A DNA stretch of 64,000 nucleotides from Mycobacteroides saopaulense (GTDB lineage: Bacteria; Actinomycetota; Actinomycetes; Mycobacteriales; Mycobacteriaceae). The DNA lies in NCBI RefSeq assembly GCF_001456355.1, contig NZ_CP010271.1:3658001-3722000 (forward strand), written 5' to 3'. The notes under the pieces were generated by a model, which had not been told where the DNA came from, did no database searches, and worked only from the letters and a program-made list of their open reading frames with translations. The position numbers were made by a program, and so were the translations under genes. This document shows positions 7,719 through 16,178 of the stretch, in pieces (within the stretch, counting starts at the first letter, position 1; each line of letters opens with the position of its first letter).

Positions 7719-8843
7719 TCAGTCTGGTAGATCCTGGACCCCCGCCGGCTCCATCCGCGACACCCCGTTCTTCTCATGCCTGAAGTTGCTGGATGCCTCG
7801 TAAACCTTGAGTTTCAACCGATTGATCGATCCCAGCGGCCGGTGCGCAGCCAGGGCGCGCCACGAATTGAAGGACAACACATCGTCACCGAAAACCCGTC
7901 GCTCGGTGCCATATGAATCTTGTACGGGGAAGACGATTCTGGCGATACCCCGGTGCGGCGAATCCACCTCGGGCCACGCGACGGTGGCATCCTCAAGTGG
8001 CATTGTCTTGGCATCGGTGCACAGTTGGGCCCGCAGTTCATACTCAGCGCTGTTGTGCTGAAAGAACTCTGAGACCAGGCGACGAAACTCGTCGTCGGCG
8101 ATATCGTCCGGCAGCAGCACTCCCTCAAGGTCCCGCACGGACTTCGACAGAGGGACATAGCTGAGCTTGGCCACATACGCCCCGTATCGCAGCGGCGCCG
8201 AGGAGTAGAACGTATCGCCCAGGATATGAGTGTTGGGACGGACGAACACTGCCACGGATTCCGGGAGCGAGAGTCCCACGCGTGGAAGAAGTTTCGCCAC
8301 CCCGCCAAGAAGGTTGCTGCCCACCCTGAGCGCGGTGTCCGGCAGGCGTGCCAGCAACCAGGCCGTCGGCATTCCTCGCCGCAGATACGCCTTGGCGTCT
8401 GCGAACAGGAACTCGCGGTGCGTGACCAGCACGAAATCCTGGGTGGTGGCCTCGTCGTCCGGAAGCGTACGCGGACCACTGACACCCAGAACCTTGATAC
8501 CCAGCCCCCGCACGCCCCGGATCCGGTCGCTGCGCAGCAGGCCGGACGTGGTGGACAACCTGCAGATGACCGGGTAGGTACCAGCAGTCGAGAACATTCC
8601 CTGGCGCAGGTGCGGCGGTAGATCCGGATAGACGATCAGCTCGCCACGCAGGATGCCATGACTCTTCGCGTGCGCATCGCGAACAGCATGCCGGTACTTC
8701 CGGAAGGCCCGTTCGTTGTTGGTGTGCAGTACGTTGACGATCTTGTCGATGACTTCGTCCTCGCCGGGAGGCGCGACGTCCATCTCCTCGCTGTACGGGA
8801 GGTAGGTACGCGTGGGATCGAGCGATTCATCCGTTGTGCTCAT
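7719..8843 (-). CDS. Catalase-family haem protein (y4iL-like)
   Basis: The 374-residue protein starts at an ATG preceded by GGGAGGAC. The core catalase elements are present in reduced form: the distal-His region RDAHAKSHGILRGE (His58), then LSTTSGLLRSDRIRGVRGLGIKVLG, which corresponds to the haem-pocket stretch, and SSAPLRYGAYVAK further on. It is shorter than monofunctional catalases (about 480 residues and up) and belongs with the small catalase-like proteins that include allene oxide synthase and hydroperoxidase relatives. It is divergent from an alpha-dioxygenase gene and upstream of the LuxR regulator. I infer turnover of a fatty acid hydroperoxide rather than bulk H2O2. No signal peptide is seen. 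Confidence 0.8.
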   Translation of the reverse strand: MSTTDESLDPTRTYLPYSEEMDVAPPGEDEVIDKIVNVLHTNNERAFRKYRHAVRDAHAKSHGILRGELIVYPDLPPHLRQGMFSTAGTYPVICRLSTTSGLLRSDRIRGVRGLGIKVLGVSGPRTLPDDEATTQDFVLVTHREFLFADAKAYLRRGMPTAWLLARLPDTALRVGSNLLGGVAKLLPRVGLSLPESVAVFVRPNTHILGDTFYSSAPLRYGAYVAKLSYVPLSKSVRDLEGVLLPDDIADDEFRRLVSEFFQHNSAEYELRAQLCTDAKTMPLEDATVAWPEVDSPHRGIARIVFPVQDSYGTERRVFGDDVLSFNSWRALAAHRPLGSINRLKLKVYEASSNFRHEKNGVSRMEPAGVQDLPD

Positions 8844-8906
8844 CGCGGTCCGGTCCTCCCGTATTGGTGATGTGCTCAGTGTCGTGAATGCCGGAGGTGC
8901 GCGCAT

Positions 8907-8922
8907 GAGTACACGACTACTC
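8907..8922. promoter_or_regulatory. Island box C (perfect GAGTA-N6-TACTC)
   Basis: GAGTACACGACTACTC is a perfect 5-6-5 dyad, 63 nt upstream of the catalase-like start. It is exactly 100 bp from box D in the same divergent promoter. Confidence 0.7.
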
Positions 8923-9006
8923 AATCCTGCGCCGCGACTGACGCCGATGCAGGCGAAATGGCGAGGTATTCCCGGTACTATCGGGAACCTGAATTTCATG
9001 GCGATC

Positions 9007-9022
9007 GAGTAGCCCGATACTC
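9007..9022. promoter_or_regulatory. Island box D (perfect GAGTA-N6-TACTC)
   Basis: GAGTAGCCCGATACTC is a perfect dyad, 37 nt upstream of the alpha-dioxygenase ATG. A further inverted repeat, TTCCCG-N7-CGGGAA (8969-8987), lies between boxes C and D. Confidence 0.7.
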
Positions 9023-9059
9023 ATGTTCCCGCCCGCCGGAATTTGTCAGCATTACCGGT

Positions 9060-10865
9060 ATGGCGAAAAAGAATGGCGCCGCCAAATCGGCCACCACACT
9101 GGCGTCGTGGCTCGCGACACGAATCGATCGGTCGGTCGGGTGGTCCCGGCTTCCCACGGCATTCGGCATCCCAGTACTCATCGGGCTGCGCAACGCACTG
9201 CGGGCCGACAATCTGTTCGATACGGGGCGGGCTCCCGGCGGATCGCCCCCGCTCGAGAACACCGACTACCGCAACGCCCGGACCTTGGACGGCACCTACA
9301 ACAACCTCGAACAGCCGCTGATGGGATCGATCGGCAGCCGGTTCGGGCGTAACGCGCCGCCGGCCCAGACCTTCCCCGAGTCCGCCGAACAACTCCTGGA
9401 GCCCAACCCGCGGCTGATCAGCCGCAGGCTGCTGACCCGCGACCAGTTCATTCCGGCGACGACGCTGAACGTACTGGCCGCTGCGTGGATCCAGTTCGAG
9501 GTCCACGACTGGTTCAGCCACAACACCGTCGAAGCCGAGCCGTGGACCGTGACGCTCGAGCGGAACGATCCGTGGCCACAACGCCCCATGCAGATACGCC
9601 GCACCGCACCCGACCCGTGCCCCGATGCGTCAGGCCCCCCGACGTTCGTCACGCAGGACACCCATTGGTGGGACGGATCGCAGGTCTACGGTGGCACGCG
9701 CGCCATCGCCGAGGCACTGCGCTCAGGAACCGGTGGGAAGCTGCGGCTGGACGGGCAGGGTCTGCCGCCGGCCGATGTCGAAGCGCTGGCCAGCACATCA
9801 GAGACGGCCGTGAACTTTTGGGTCGGTCTGGCTGTCCTGCATTCGCTGTTCATGCGGGAACACAACGCAATCTGCGAGCATCTGGCTGCTTGTCATCCAG
9901 AAATGTCCGATCAGGAGCTGTACGACAAGGCCCGCCTGGTCAACACCGCGCTCATGGCGAAAATCCACACGATCGACTGGACTCCCGCGATAATCGGGCA
10001 CCCCACCACGGTTTTCGCGATGAACACCAACTGGTCCGGAATTCTCGGCGAGCGCTTAAGCAACCTATTTCGGCGTCAGCCACATAACGCTCTGCTACGC
10101 GGTATACCCGGCTCACCCACAAGTCTGCACAACGTGCCATATTCGCTGACCGAAGAATTTGTCGCGGTGTACCGGATGCACCCGCTAATTCCCGATCGTT
10201 TCGTGCTGCGGTCGGCTTCCGATGATTCCGTGATCGCCGAGCACGAATTGCCCGATCTCGCCCTTCAATATGTGCGCACCCGCTTCAGCGAGACATCAAT
10301 AGAGAACATCATTTATTCGTTCGGCCGTGCCAATCCGGGTGCACTGACTCTGCATAACTTCCCGCGCCATCTGCAACGTCTGGAGCGGCCGGACGGGTCC
10401 ATGTTGGACCTCGCTGCCATCGATGTGCTTCGGGTACGCGAACGCGGCGTCCCCCGTTACAACGAGTTCCGCCGGATGCTGCGGCTACGGCCGGTGTCAT
10501 CTTTTCCAGAGCTGACCGACGACCCGGTGGTGGCCAAAGAGCTCGCGGCGATATACGACGATGTGGAGCGGGTGGATCTGATGGTCGGGCTGTACGCGGA
10601 GCCCAAACCGAAAGGATTTGGGTTCAGCGACACCGCTTTCCGAATATTCGTGTTGATGGCGTCTCGACGGTTGGAGAGCGACAGATTCTTCACCTCCGAC
10701 TTCCGGCCCGAGATCTACACTCCGGAAGGCATCGCGTGGGTGAGGAACAACTCGATGCGTTCTGTCCTGCTCCGGCACTTCCCATCCCTGGACGCCGCCC
10801 TGGACGGTGTCGCTAATCCTTTCGCGCCGTGGGCGCCCGCATGGGCCACCGGGTCGACCGAGTAG
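9060..10865 (+). CDS. PIOX-type haem fatty acid alpha-dioxygenase
   Basis: The protein is 601 residues from the ATG at 9060; an in-frame ATG at 8958 would place box D inside the gene. It is an animal-haem-peroxidase-fold protein with the plant/bacterial alpha-dioxygenase signatures: distal Gln145 and His149 in QFEVHDWFSHN, THWWDGSQVYG, MREHNAICEHL, KIHTIDWTP, and VYRMHPLIPD holding Tyr371 and proximal His374 with the Y-x2-H spacing of alpha-DOX. Such enzymes add O2 to C2 of fatty acids to give 2-hydroperoxides. It is divergent from a catalase-fold protein that could process the product. No signal peptide is seen. The class is well supported; the substrate is inferred. Confidence 0.87.
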   Translation: MAKKNGAAKSATTLASWLATRIDRSVGWSRLPTAFGIPVLIGLRNALRADNLFDTGRAPGGSPPLENTDYRNARTLDGTYNNLEQPLMGSIGSRFGRNAPPAQTFPESAEQLLEPNPRLISRRLLTRDQFIPATTLNVLAAAWIQFEVHDWFSHNTVEAEPWTVTLERNDPWPQRPMQIRRTAPDPCPDASGPPTFVTQDTHWWDGSQVYGGTRAIAEALRSGTGGKLRLDGQGLPPADVEALASTSETAVNFWVGLAVLHSLFMREHNAICEHLAACHPEMSDQELYDKARLVNTALMAKIHTIDWTPAIIGHPTTVFAMNTNWSGILGERLSNLFRRQPHNALLRGIPGSPTSLHNVPYSLTEEFVAVYRMHPLIPDRFVLRSASDDSVIAEHELPDLALQYVRTRFSETSIENIIYSFGRANPGALTLHNFPRHLQRLERPDGSMLDLAAIDVLRVRERGVPRYNEFRRMLRLRPVSSFPELTDDPVVAKELAAIYDDVERVDLMVGLYAEPKPKGFGFSDTAFRIFVLMASRRLESDRFFTSDFRPEIYTPEGIAWVRNNSMRSVLLRHFPSLDAALDGVANPFAPWAPAWATGSTE

Positions 10866-10875
10866 TCGAATACTC
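10860..10875. promoter_or_regulatory. Island box E (perfect GAGTA-N6-TACTC)
   Basis: GAGTAGTCGAATACTC is a perfect dyad overlapping the stop codon of the alpha-dioxygenase, 70 nt before the next S8 protease start. It implies that the protease-hydrolase pair has its own promoter. Confidence 0.68.
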
Positions 10876-10945
10876 ATGACCGACAAGGACGTTTGGGTTC
10901 ACAATCTTCAGATGAGCCCCACCGGATTCGCGCCTTCGGTGTGCG

Positions 10946-12472
10946 ATGACTAGCCCCGTGCCGCGCGGACCCAAGCGACCATCGGTCATCAGCCCGATGG
11001 TCCTGGCCGATCCGCAGACGGCGCTACCGGCCGAGGCCAACGCCTTGGTCACCGACGCCGACGATCGCAGGATGGTGCTGATCGAGCTTCTCGTTGGCGC
11101 CGGTGTCGACCCCGACGACGTACGCGATCAATTCCTGCACATGTTCCATCGGGTGCTGCACGACGAGCCGCCCACGCCAACGCCCGTCGGCCGCCACTAT
11201 GTGCGGTGCATGCTCACACCGGACGAAATCCAGCGCCTGGTCCGCGGGGGCGCCAAATCCTCGAGCGCCAAAAGCGCACAACAGGCACTGCAGCTGATCC
11301 GACGGGTGTGGCCCGACCTGGTGGTCGAGGCCCACCTGGACCGCTCAGTCACCACGATCAAGGCCGATGCGGCGATCCGTACCTATGGCTCCGGCGGAAC
11401 CGGTGTCGTCTGGGCCGTGCTGGATTCCGGAATCGACGCCGAGCACCCGCATTTCGCCGCCAACGGCACCCTCACCGCGGATTCCGTGCGGCCCCTGCAC
11501 AAGGACTTCACGCTTTCCCCGGAAGCCTCGAAGGGGCCGCTCGTCGATGTCTACGGACACGGCACCCATGTGGCCGGCATCATCGCGGGCGAATCCCCCA
11601 CCGACCCGAAACTCATCCGGATCGCATCCACCCAACCAACCGCCGAGGGGCTGCCGGAATGGGTTCCGCGGGTACTGGCACAGGGGTCGCGGCTTTCCGG
11701 GGTGGCGCCGCACGCCAACCTGGTGAGCCTCAAGGTGCTCGACGACGACGGCAAGACCCTGTCCAGCGTGCTCATCGACGCCCTCAACTATGTACGCGAG
11801 ATCAACAGCTACGGCAATGACCTACAGATCCACGGCGTGAATCTGTCTCTGGGATGCGGATGGATGCCAAGGGATTACGCGGCAGGACAGAGCCCGCTGT
11901 GCCGCGAGCTCGATCTACTCACCGGGTCAGGGGTGGTCTGCGTCGTGAGTGCCGGAAACCTGGGAGCCGGCACCGCGGCAGCCGGTGTGGGCGCCGCGAT
12001 CATGGGGACGACGGCCGATGTCTACGGTCAGCTGTCCACCATCACCGACCCCGGCAATGCCGCCACCGCCATCACCGTCGGCTCGGTCCACAGGTACCGA
12101 CCGCATACCAGCGGTGTCACCTTCGACTCGTCCAAGGGGCCGACTCTCGATGGCCGACGCAAGCCCGACCTGGTGGCCCCCGGTGAGCGGATAACCTCGG
12201 CGGCAACCGGTCTCATGGCCAAGGGCATTGACCTGTTGAAGGACGACGGCACCGAGGGGGCCGCCAACTACATCGAAGACAGCGGGACCTCGATGGCCGC
12301 CGCGCATGTGTCGGGTGCGATCGCCGCGTTCTTGTCGGCGCGCACGGAGTTCGTGGGTAAACCACAAGAGGTCAAGGACATCTTCCTGAAGTCGGCCGTC
12401 GACTTGGGGCGCCACGAATTCTTCCAGGGCGCCGGGTTGGTCGACCTGATGCGCGCACTATCCAACACGTAG
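10946..12472 (+). CDS. Second subtilisin-like S8 serine protease
   Basis: The product has 508 residues and its catalytic triad is intact: Asp160 (WAVLDSGID), His205 (YGHGTHVAGIIAG) and Ser449 (DSGTSMAAAHVSG), with the oxyanion region VVSAGNLG. About 150 residues precede the catalytic core, and inserts are present between His and Ser. There is no signal peptide or transmembrane segment. The ribosome site is weak. The downstream hydrolase gene begins 17 nt after the stop, so the two form an operon under box E. It differs from the 3.2-4.5 kb protease in length and inserts, so they are not a recent duplication. The target is unknown. Confidence 0.88.
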   Translation: MTSPVPRGPKRPSVISPMVLADPQTALPAEANALVTDADDRRMVLIELLVGAGVDPDDVRDQFLHMFHRVLHDEPPTPTPVGRHYVRCMLTPDEIQRLVRGGAKSSSAKSAQQALQLIRRVWPDLVVEAHLDRSVTTIKADAAIRTYGSGGTGVVWAVLDSGIDAEHPHFAANGTLTADSVRPLHKDFTLSPEASKGPLVDVYGHGTHVAGIIAGESPTDPKLIRIASTQPTAEGLPEWVPRVLAQGSRLSGVAPHANLVSLKVLDDDGKTLSSVLIDALNYVREINSYGNDLQIHGVNLSLGCGWMPRDYAAGQSPLCRELDLLTGSGVVCVVSAGNLGAGTAAAGVGAAIMGTTADVYGQLSTITDPGNAATAITVGSVHRYRPHTSGVTFDSSKGPTLDGRRKPDLVAPGERITSAATGLMAKGIDLLKDDGTEGAANYIEDSGTSMAAAHVSGAIAAFLSARTEFVGKPQEVKDIFLKSAVDLGRHEFFQGAGLVDLMRALSNT

Positions 12473-12489
12473 AGACTAGCGAGGACATC

Positions 12490-13755
12490 ATGACAACGAT
12501 CAAGGGATTGCCTTATTACGAGCCGGATTTCAATGCCGATGGCTCCCTCAACGACGCCACCGGTGACGGTGATGGCGGTCTGCCGGCTGCGGTCGCGGCC
12601 GGGGGCATCACCGAACTGTTCGTGATGTCACACGGATGGAACAACAGTGTGGCCTCCGCGCGCCAGCTCTACACCGCGATGTTCTCGCTGATCGCCGATC
12701 AGCTCGGCGGTGATACCGCCGGTGTGGCCGTCGTGGGAATCAACTGGCCGTCGGTGCTGCTGCCCGACGACAGCCCCGATAGCGCGCCGCCGGTGCCTTC
12801 CACGGGCGCGGAGCTCGCCGCGGCGCTGGCACCACGCTTCCCCGACCAGACCGCGCAGCTGAAAAAGATAGGCGAGCTGCTCGACGAGAAGCCGCAACAG
12901 TCCGCCAAGCTCATCGAGTTCCACACCTTGGCGGCCGGACTCGTCACCACCGCCGCCCAGTCGCAGGAAGACAGCGGCGAATCGGACATCGTCAAGGGAG
13001 ATCCGCTCGCGGTGTTCGGACAAGCCTCGGCCATGGCACCGAAATCGACGAGTGCCGCGCAGGGGCTGGGCAATCCCTTCGCCGCTCTGTGGTCGGGGGC
13101 TCGCGAGATCCTGCGCACGATGAGCTACTACGAGATGAAAAACCGGGCCGGAGTTGTCGGCCAACGCGGCCTCGGTCCACTGCTGGCCTCACTGTCGGGC
13201 CCGAGTGGCCCGCCCCGCATTCACCTCATCGGACACAGCTTCGGGGCGCGACTCGTCTCCTACGCGCTGGCAGGGCTTCCGAAGACCGGCACGAGCCCTG
13301 TCAAATCGCTCACCCTGATCCAGGGCGCCTTCTCGCACTTCACCTTCAACCGCGAGCTGCTCTTCGACCGCGGCCGCGGGCCCGGGGGCCTCGCCGGGCT
13401 CGAAGAACGCGTGGACGGGCCGCTGCTGTCGACGTACACCTCCGCCGACCGCGCGGTCGGATGGTGGTATCCGGCCGCCAGCATGCTTGCACGGCAGGAC
13501 AGCCAAGCCGGGCAAGACCCTTGGTTTCGCTGGGGGGCAATGGGTCACGACGGGTACCAGCAAGACCCGGCCGCGACCGCTCTCGAGCTGGCCGAGGCCG
13601 GAAAGCCGTACGACTTCCAGCGCGGGCATTTCTACCGGCTCGACGCCAACAAGGTCATCGACGACGCCAGCCAATCCGAATTCAGCGGTGCACACAGCGA
13701 TATCAAGCACCCCGAGGTGGCCTGGGCCATCGTCTCCGCCGCGCGCGCCGACTGA
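12490..13755 (+). CDS. Alpha/beta hydrolase-fold serine hydrolase
   Basis: The 421-residue protein follows the S8 gene after 17 nt, with GAGGA before the ATG. The N-terminal FVMSHGWNNS (residues 44-53) resembles the HGxxN oxyanion strand of esterases. IHLIGHSFGARLVSYAL holds a GHSFG nucleophile elbow with Ser250. A long, probably helical insertion (about residues 95-205) separates the two and could form a lid. No signal peptide is present. I cannot place it in a named family. Co-transcription with a subtilisin is unusual; a lipid or ester substrate would fit the fatty-acid oxidation genes next door (inference). Confidence 0.72.
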   Translation: MTTIKGLPYYEPDFNADGSLNDATGDGDGGLPAAVAAGGITELFVMSHGWNNSVASARQLYTAMFSLIADQLGGDTAGVAVVGINWPSVLLPDDSPDSAPPVPSTGAELAAALAPRFPDQTAQLKKIGELLDEKPQQSAKLIEFHTLAAGLVTTAAQSQEDSGESDIVKGDPLAVFGQASAMAPKSTSAAQGLGNPFAALWSGAREILRTMSYYEMKNRAGVVGQRGLGPLLASLSGPSGPPRIHLIGHSFGARLVSYALAGLPKTGTSPVKSLTLIQGAFSHFTFNRELLFDRGRGPGGLAGLEERVDGPLLSTYTSADRAVGWWYPAASMLARQDSQAGQDPWFRWGAMGHDGYQQDPAATALELAEAGKPYDFQRGHFYRLDANKVIDDASQSEFSGAHSDIKHPEVAWAIVSAARAD

Positions 13756-13797
13756 AGTCCTGGTCAACACCGAAATGCTTTCCTGCACTGTGAGATC

Positions 13798-13813
13798 GAG
13801 TACCTCACTACGC
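13798..13813. promoter_or_regulatory. Island box F (GAGTA-N6-TACTC, one mismatch)
   Basis: GAGTACCTCACTACGC has one mismatch in the right arm. It lies in the gap between the hydrolase and the S1 protease, 75 nt before the latter's ATG. Confidence 0.5.
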
Positions 13814-13888
13814 GCGATCCCGGCCCGACATCGGAACAGGATGAGCACGTCCTAGCTCGACCCTCACGCACTACGCAAGGAGACCACC

Positions 13889-14833
13889 ATGGCCACCGCA
13901 GTCAAGTCCACGAATCACAAACCGTCCGAGACCGAGTACGAAATATCGGGAGCCGCTGGTGCGGGCGCCGTCACTCAACACGAATTGCCTTCGGCGCAAG
14001 CAAGTAAGGACGACACCGAGACCACCAATGCCGCCGCCCAGGCCGCCGGTGAATCATCGGTCAGCGAGTTGGGGTCCGTCGACGGACTGACCACCGACGA
14101 GTCCGAGCTCGCACCGCTGGATGCCATCCTCGGTAGCTATCCCGAGTTGGCCAACAGTGCCGAAGTCATCATCGGCACCGATGATCGTGTTCGGGTCGGC
14201 AACACCACAACCTTCCCGTGGCGGGCGATCTGCCACCTGATCATCACCTCCGCCAACAACCGCACCTATGTGGGTACGGGCTGGCTGATCGCACCCCGCA
14301 CGGTGATGACGGCAGGGCACTGTGTCTACATGCATGCCGATGGCGGATGGGTGCGTTCCATCCAGGTGATCCCCGGACGCAATGCCGGTGTCCGCCCGTT
14401 CGGCACCCACGTGGGCACCGCCTTCCGCAGTGTCACCGGTTGGACCCAGAACCAGAATCGCGACAACGACTACGGTGCGATCATCCTGCCGGCGTCGTCG
14501 CGTCCGGGTGACCAGACGGGCTATTTCGGTTTCGCGACTCGCAACGACGATTTCCTGAAGGCCGCGGCACTGAACCTGTCCGGGTATCCCGGCGAGAAGA
14601 ACGGCGAGCAGTGGTTCATGGCGCAACGGGCCAAGGCGGTCTCCGATCGTGTCATCACCTACGACATCGACACCACCGGCGGCCAGAGCGGCTCACCGGT
14701 GTGGGTGCTGCAGAACGGCAACCGCTATGGCGTCGGCATACACACCAACGGTGCCAACTCGGGCAACTCGGCCACCCGCATCAACAGCGCCGTCTTCAAC
14801 AACATGTCCACGTGGAAGAGCAGCGGTATGTGA
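13889..14833 (+). CDS. Glutamyl endopeptidase-like S1 (V8-type) serine protease
   Basis: The product has 314 residues and GGAGA precedes the ATG. After an acidic, Ala/Ser/Thr-rich region of about 90 residues comes EVIIGTDDRVRVGNTTTFPW, very like the mature start of bacillar glutamyl endopeptidases (S1B). The triad is His144 (MTAGHCVY), Asp194 (DNDYGAI) and Ser267 (GGQSGSPVW). The long N-terminal region looks like a propeptide but has no hydrophobic signal sequence, so export is unexplained. The small beta-sandwich gene follows after 45 nt. If glutamyl-specific like its relatives, it could cleave other island proteins; this is inference. Confidence 0.85.
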   Translation: MATAVKSTNHKPSETEYEISGAAGAGAVTQHELPSAQASKDDTETTNAAAQAAGESSVSELGSVDGLTTDESELAPLDAILGSYPELANSAEVIIGTDDRVRVGNTTTFPWRAICHLIITSANNRTYVGTGWLIAPRTVMTAGHCVYMHADGGWVRSIQVIPGRNAGVRPFGTHVGTAFRSVTGWTQNQNRDNDYGAIILPASSRPGDQTGYFGFATRNDDFLKAAALNLSGYPGEKNGEQWFMAQRAKAVSDRVITYDIDTTGGQSGSPVWVLQNGNRYGVGIHTNGANSGNSATRINSAVFNNMSTWKSSGM

Positions 14834-14878
14834 CAAGGCATTTCAGATAACCCGAGAAATCCGGACACTGGAGGATAC

Positions 14879-15121
14879 GTGGTCGGTATCTCATTCCGCG
14901 ACTCCGCCGGGCGGCCGATGGCCGGTGCTGTGATCAGCATCGCCGCGGCGCCCGGCGAGGTCCACGACATCGCGATGGTCGCCGACGACTGGGGCGAGAT
15001 CGTGATCGCCGCGCCTGTCGCCGGCGACTACCGATTCCTTGTGTCGTACACCGGGAGGACATTCCATGCCACGGCGCATATCGCCAAGGGGCAAGAGCAG
15101 CTGACGGTGACGGCCGATTAG
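14879..15121 (+). CDS. Small transthyretin/CnaB-like beta-sandwich protein
   Basis: The 80-residue protein starts at a GTG preceded by GGAGGAT. The pattern ISFRDSAGRPMAGAVISIA, a charged middle, WGEIVIAAPVAGDYRFLVSY and a final TAHIAKGQEQLTVTA match carboxypeptidase-regulatory-like or CnaB-type Ig folds (strand, P/G turn, GxY strand). It is cytoplasmic by sequence, with no signal peptide. It sits 45 nt downstream of the S1 protease and probably shares its mRNA. A role as substrate-binding or protease-partner domain is a guess. Confidence 0.6.
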   Translation: MVGISFRDSAGRPMAGAVISIAAAPGEVHDIAMVADDWGEIVIAAPVAGDYRFLVSYTGRTFHATAHIAKGQEQLTVTAD

Positions 15122-15130
15122 ACCCCGCAC

Positions 15131-15166
15131 ACGGGCCCATAGGCAGCACAATGCACAGGGGCCCGT
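15131..15166 (+). terminator. Possible hairpin terminator
   Basis: ACGGGCCC (15131-15138) and GGGCCCGT (15159-15166) are perfect arms around a 20-nt loop, followed by TT. It lies 9 nt after the beta-sandwich stop. The loop is long and the T-run short, so termination is uncertain. Confidence 0.35.
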
Positions 15167-15200
15167 TTGGTGGCCGATGCTGTGCTGCGAAAGGGGCGAT

Positions 15201-16178
15201 GTGGAATCTTGGACCACTACGGCTGCCAACGCATTTCGGTCCCTCCGCAATGCGGCGAAGCATGTTGGTTGGCGCAAGAAGGTCAAGCCCGTCGCATTTC
15301 GCGAGCAGAACGGCAAGACACCGTTCAACGCCTCGGGCGTGGTTCCGGTGGCGCCGGGCCGGTTCGTCTTCGTCGACAACAACGACTCATCCGCTCTGTT
15401 CGAACTCTCGCTCGACGCGGACGGCGCGCAATCCACGCAGATCCGGCGCCGTACCCTGACCGGAATCGAGCGTGGGAGCGTCGGCGACCTGGAGAGTCTT
15501 ACCCGGGTGGACGTGGACGGCGACATCTATCTCATCGCCGCGTCCTCGCTGTGCGCGACCAAGACAGGAGTCAATGACGGGCTGTTGCGGATCCGATACG
15601 CGTCGGATGGTGTTCTGCCCACCGAGGCCATGCGCGGATTCCGGGCCTCGCTACTGGAAATCGTTCCCTCACTACGGATATCCGGTGGCCGAGAACCTGA
15701 TAGCGAGGGCCTGAACATCGAAGGCCTCACCTGGGACCCGGCAGCCGGTGCGCTGCTTTTCGGACTGCGCAGCCCCGGCATGCCTGGGCAGATCTCGCTC
15801 ATCCGGGTGCCCCTGGACGCGGGCACCGCCCCGTGGGTCACATCATCGCTGGCAGCCGCTTCGACGGTGCACATCCGCGTGCCTGGATCGAAGGCTGCGC
15901 AAGGGATCCGTGATATCTGCCGCGACGAGCAGACCGGAGATTTCCTGGTTCTACTCGGGCGCTCGACAAGTGGTGGCGACGCCCCGTTCCAACTCTGTCT
16001 CTGGGACGGCGGTGACGAGGAAGTACGGCTGCTGGACGTCGGCTTCCATCGGTCCATGAAGCCCGAGGGCATCACGATCTTCGGCGCCGGCGACGACAGG
16101 AAGGTCCTGATCGTCGACGACCGAGGCGGTTACGCGGTACTGGATTACACCCACACGGTACGAGTTGCCGATCAATAG
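15201..16178 (+). CDS. DUF3616-like beta-propeller protein
   Basis: The protein has 325 residues from the GTG at 15201, which has AAAGGGG closely upstream; an ATG at 15177 lacks a ribosome site and would add a Cys-rich octapeptide. Repeated strands such as GVVPVAPGRFVFVDNN, EGLNIEGLTWDP and GALLFGLRSP are typical of DUF3616, a predicted beta-propeller family of unknown function. There is no signal peptide. The gene converges on the CotH-type gene with a 7-nt overlap of their ends. A role in sensing or scaffolding cannot be tested from sequence. Confidence 0.7.
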   Translation: MESWTTTAANAFRSLRNAAKHVGWRKKVKPVAFREQNGKTPFNASGVVPVAPGRFVFVDNNDSSALFELSLDADGAQSTQIRRRTLTGIERGSVGDLESLTRVDVDGDIYLIAASSLCATKTGVNDGLLRIRYASDGVLPTEAMRGFRASLLEIVPSLRISGGREPDSEGLNIEGLTWDPAAGALLFGLRSPGMPGQISLIRVPLDAGTAPWVTSSLAAASTVHIRVPGSKAAQGIRDICRDEQTGDFLVLLGRSTSGGDAPFQLCLWDGGDEEVRLLDVGFHRSMKPEGITIFGAGDDRKVLIVDDRGGYAVLDYTHTVRVADQ

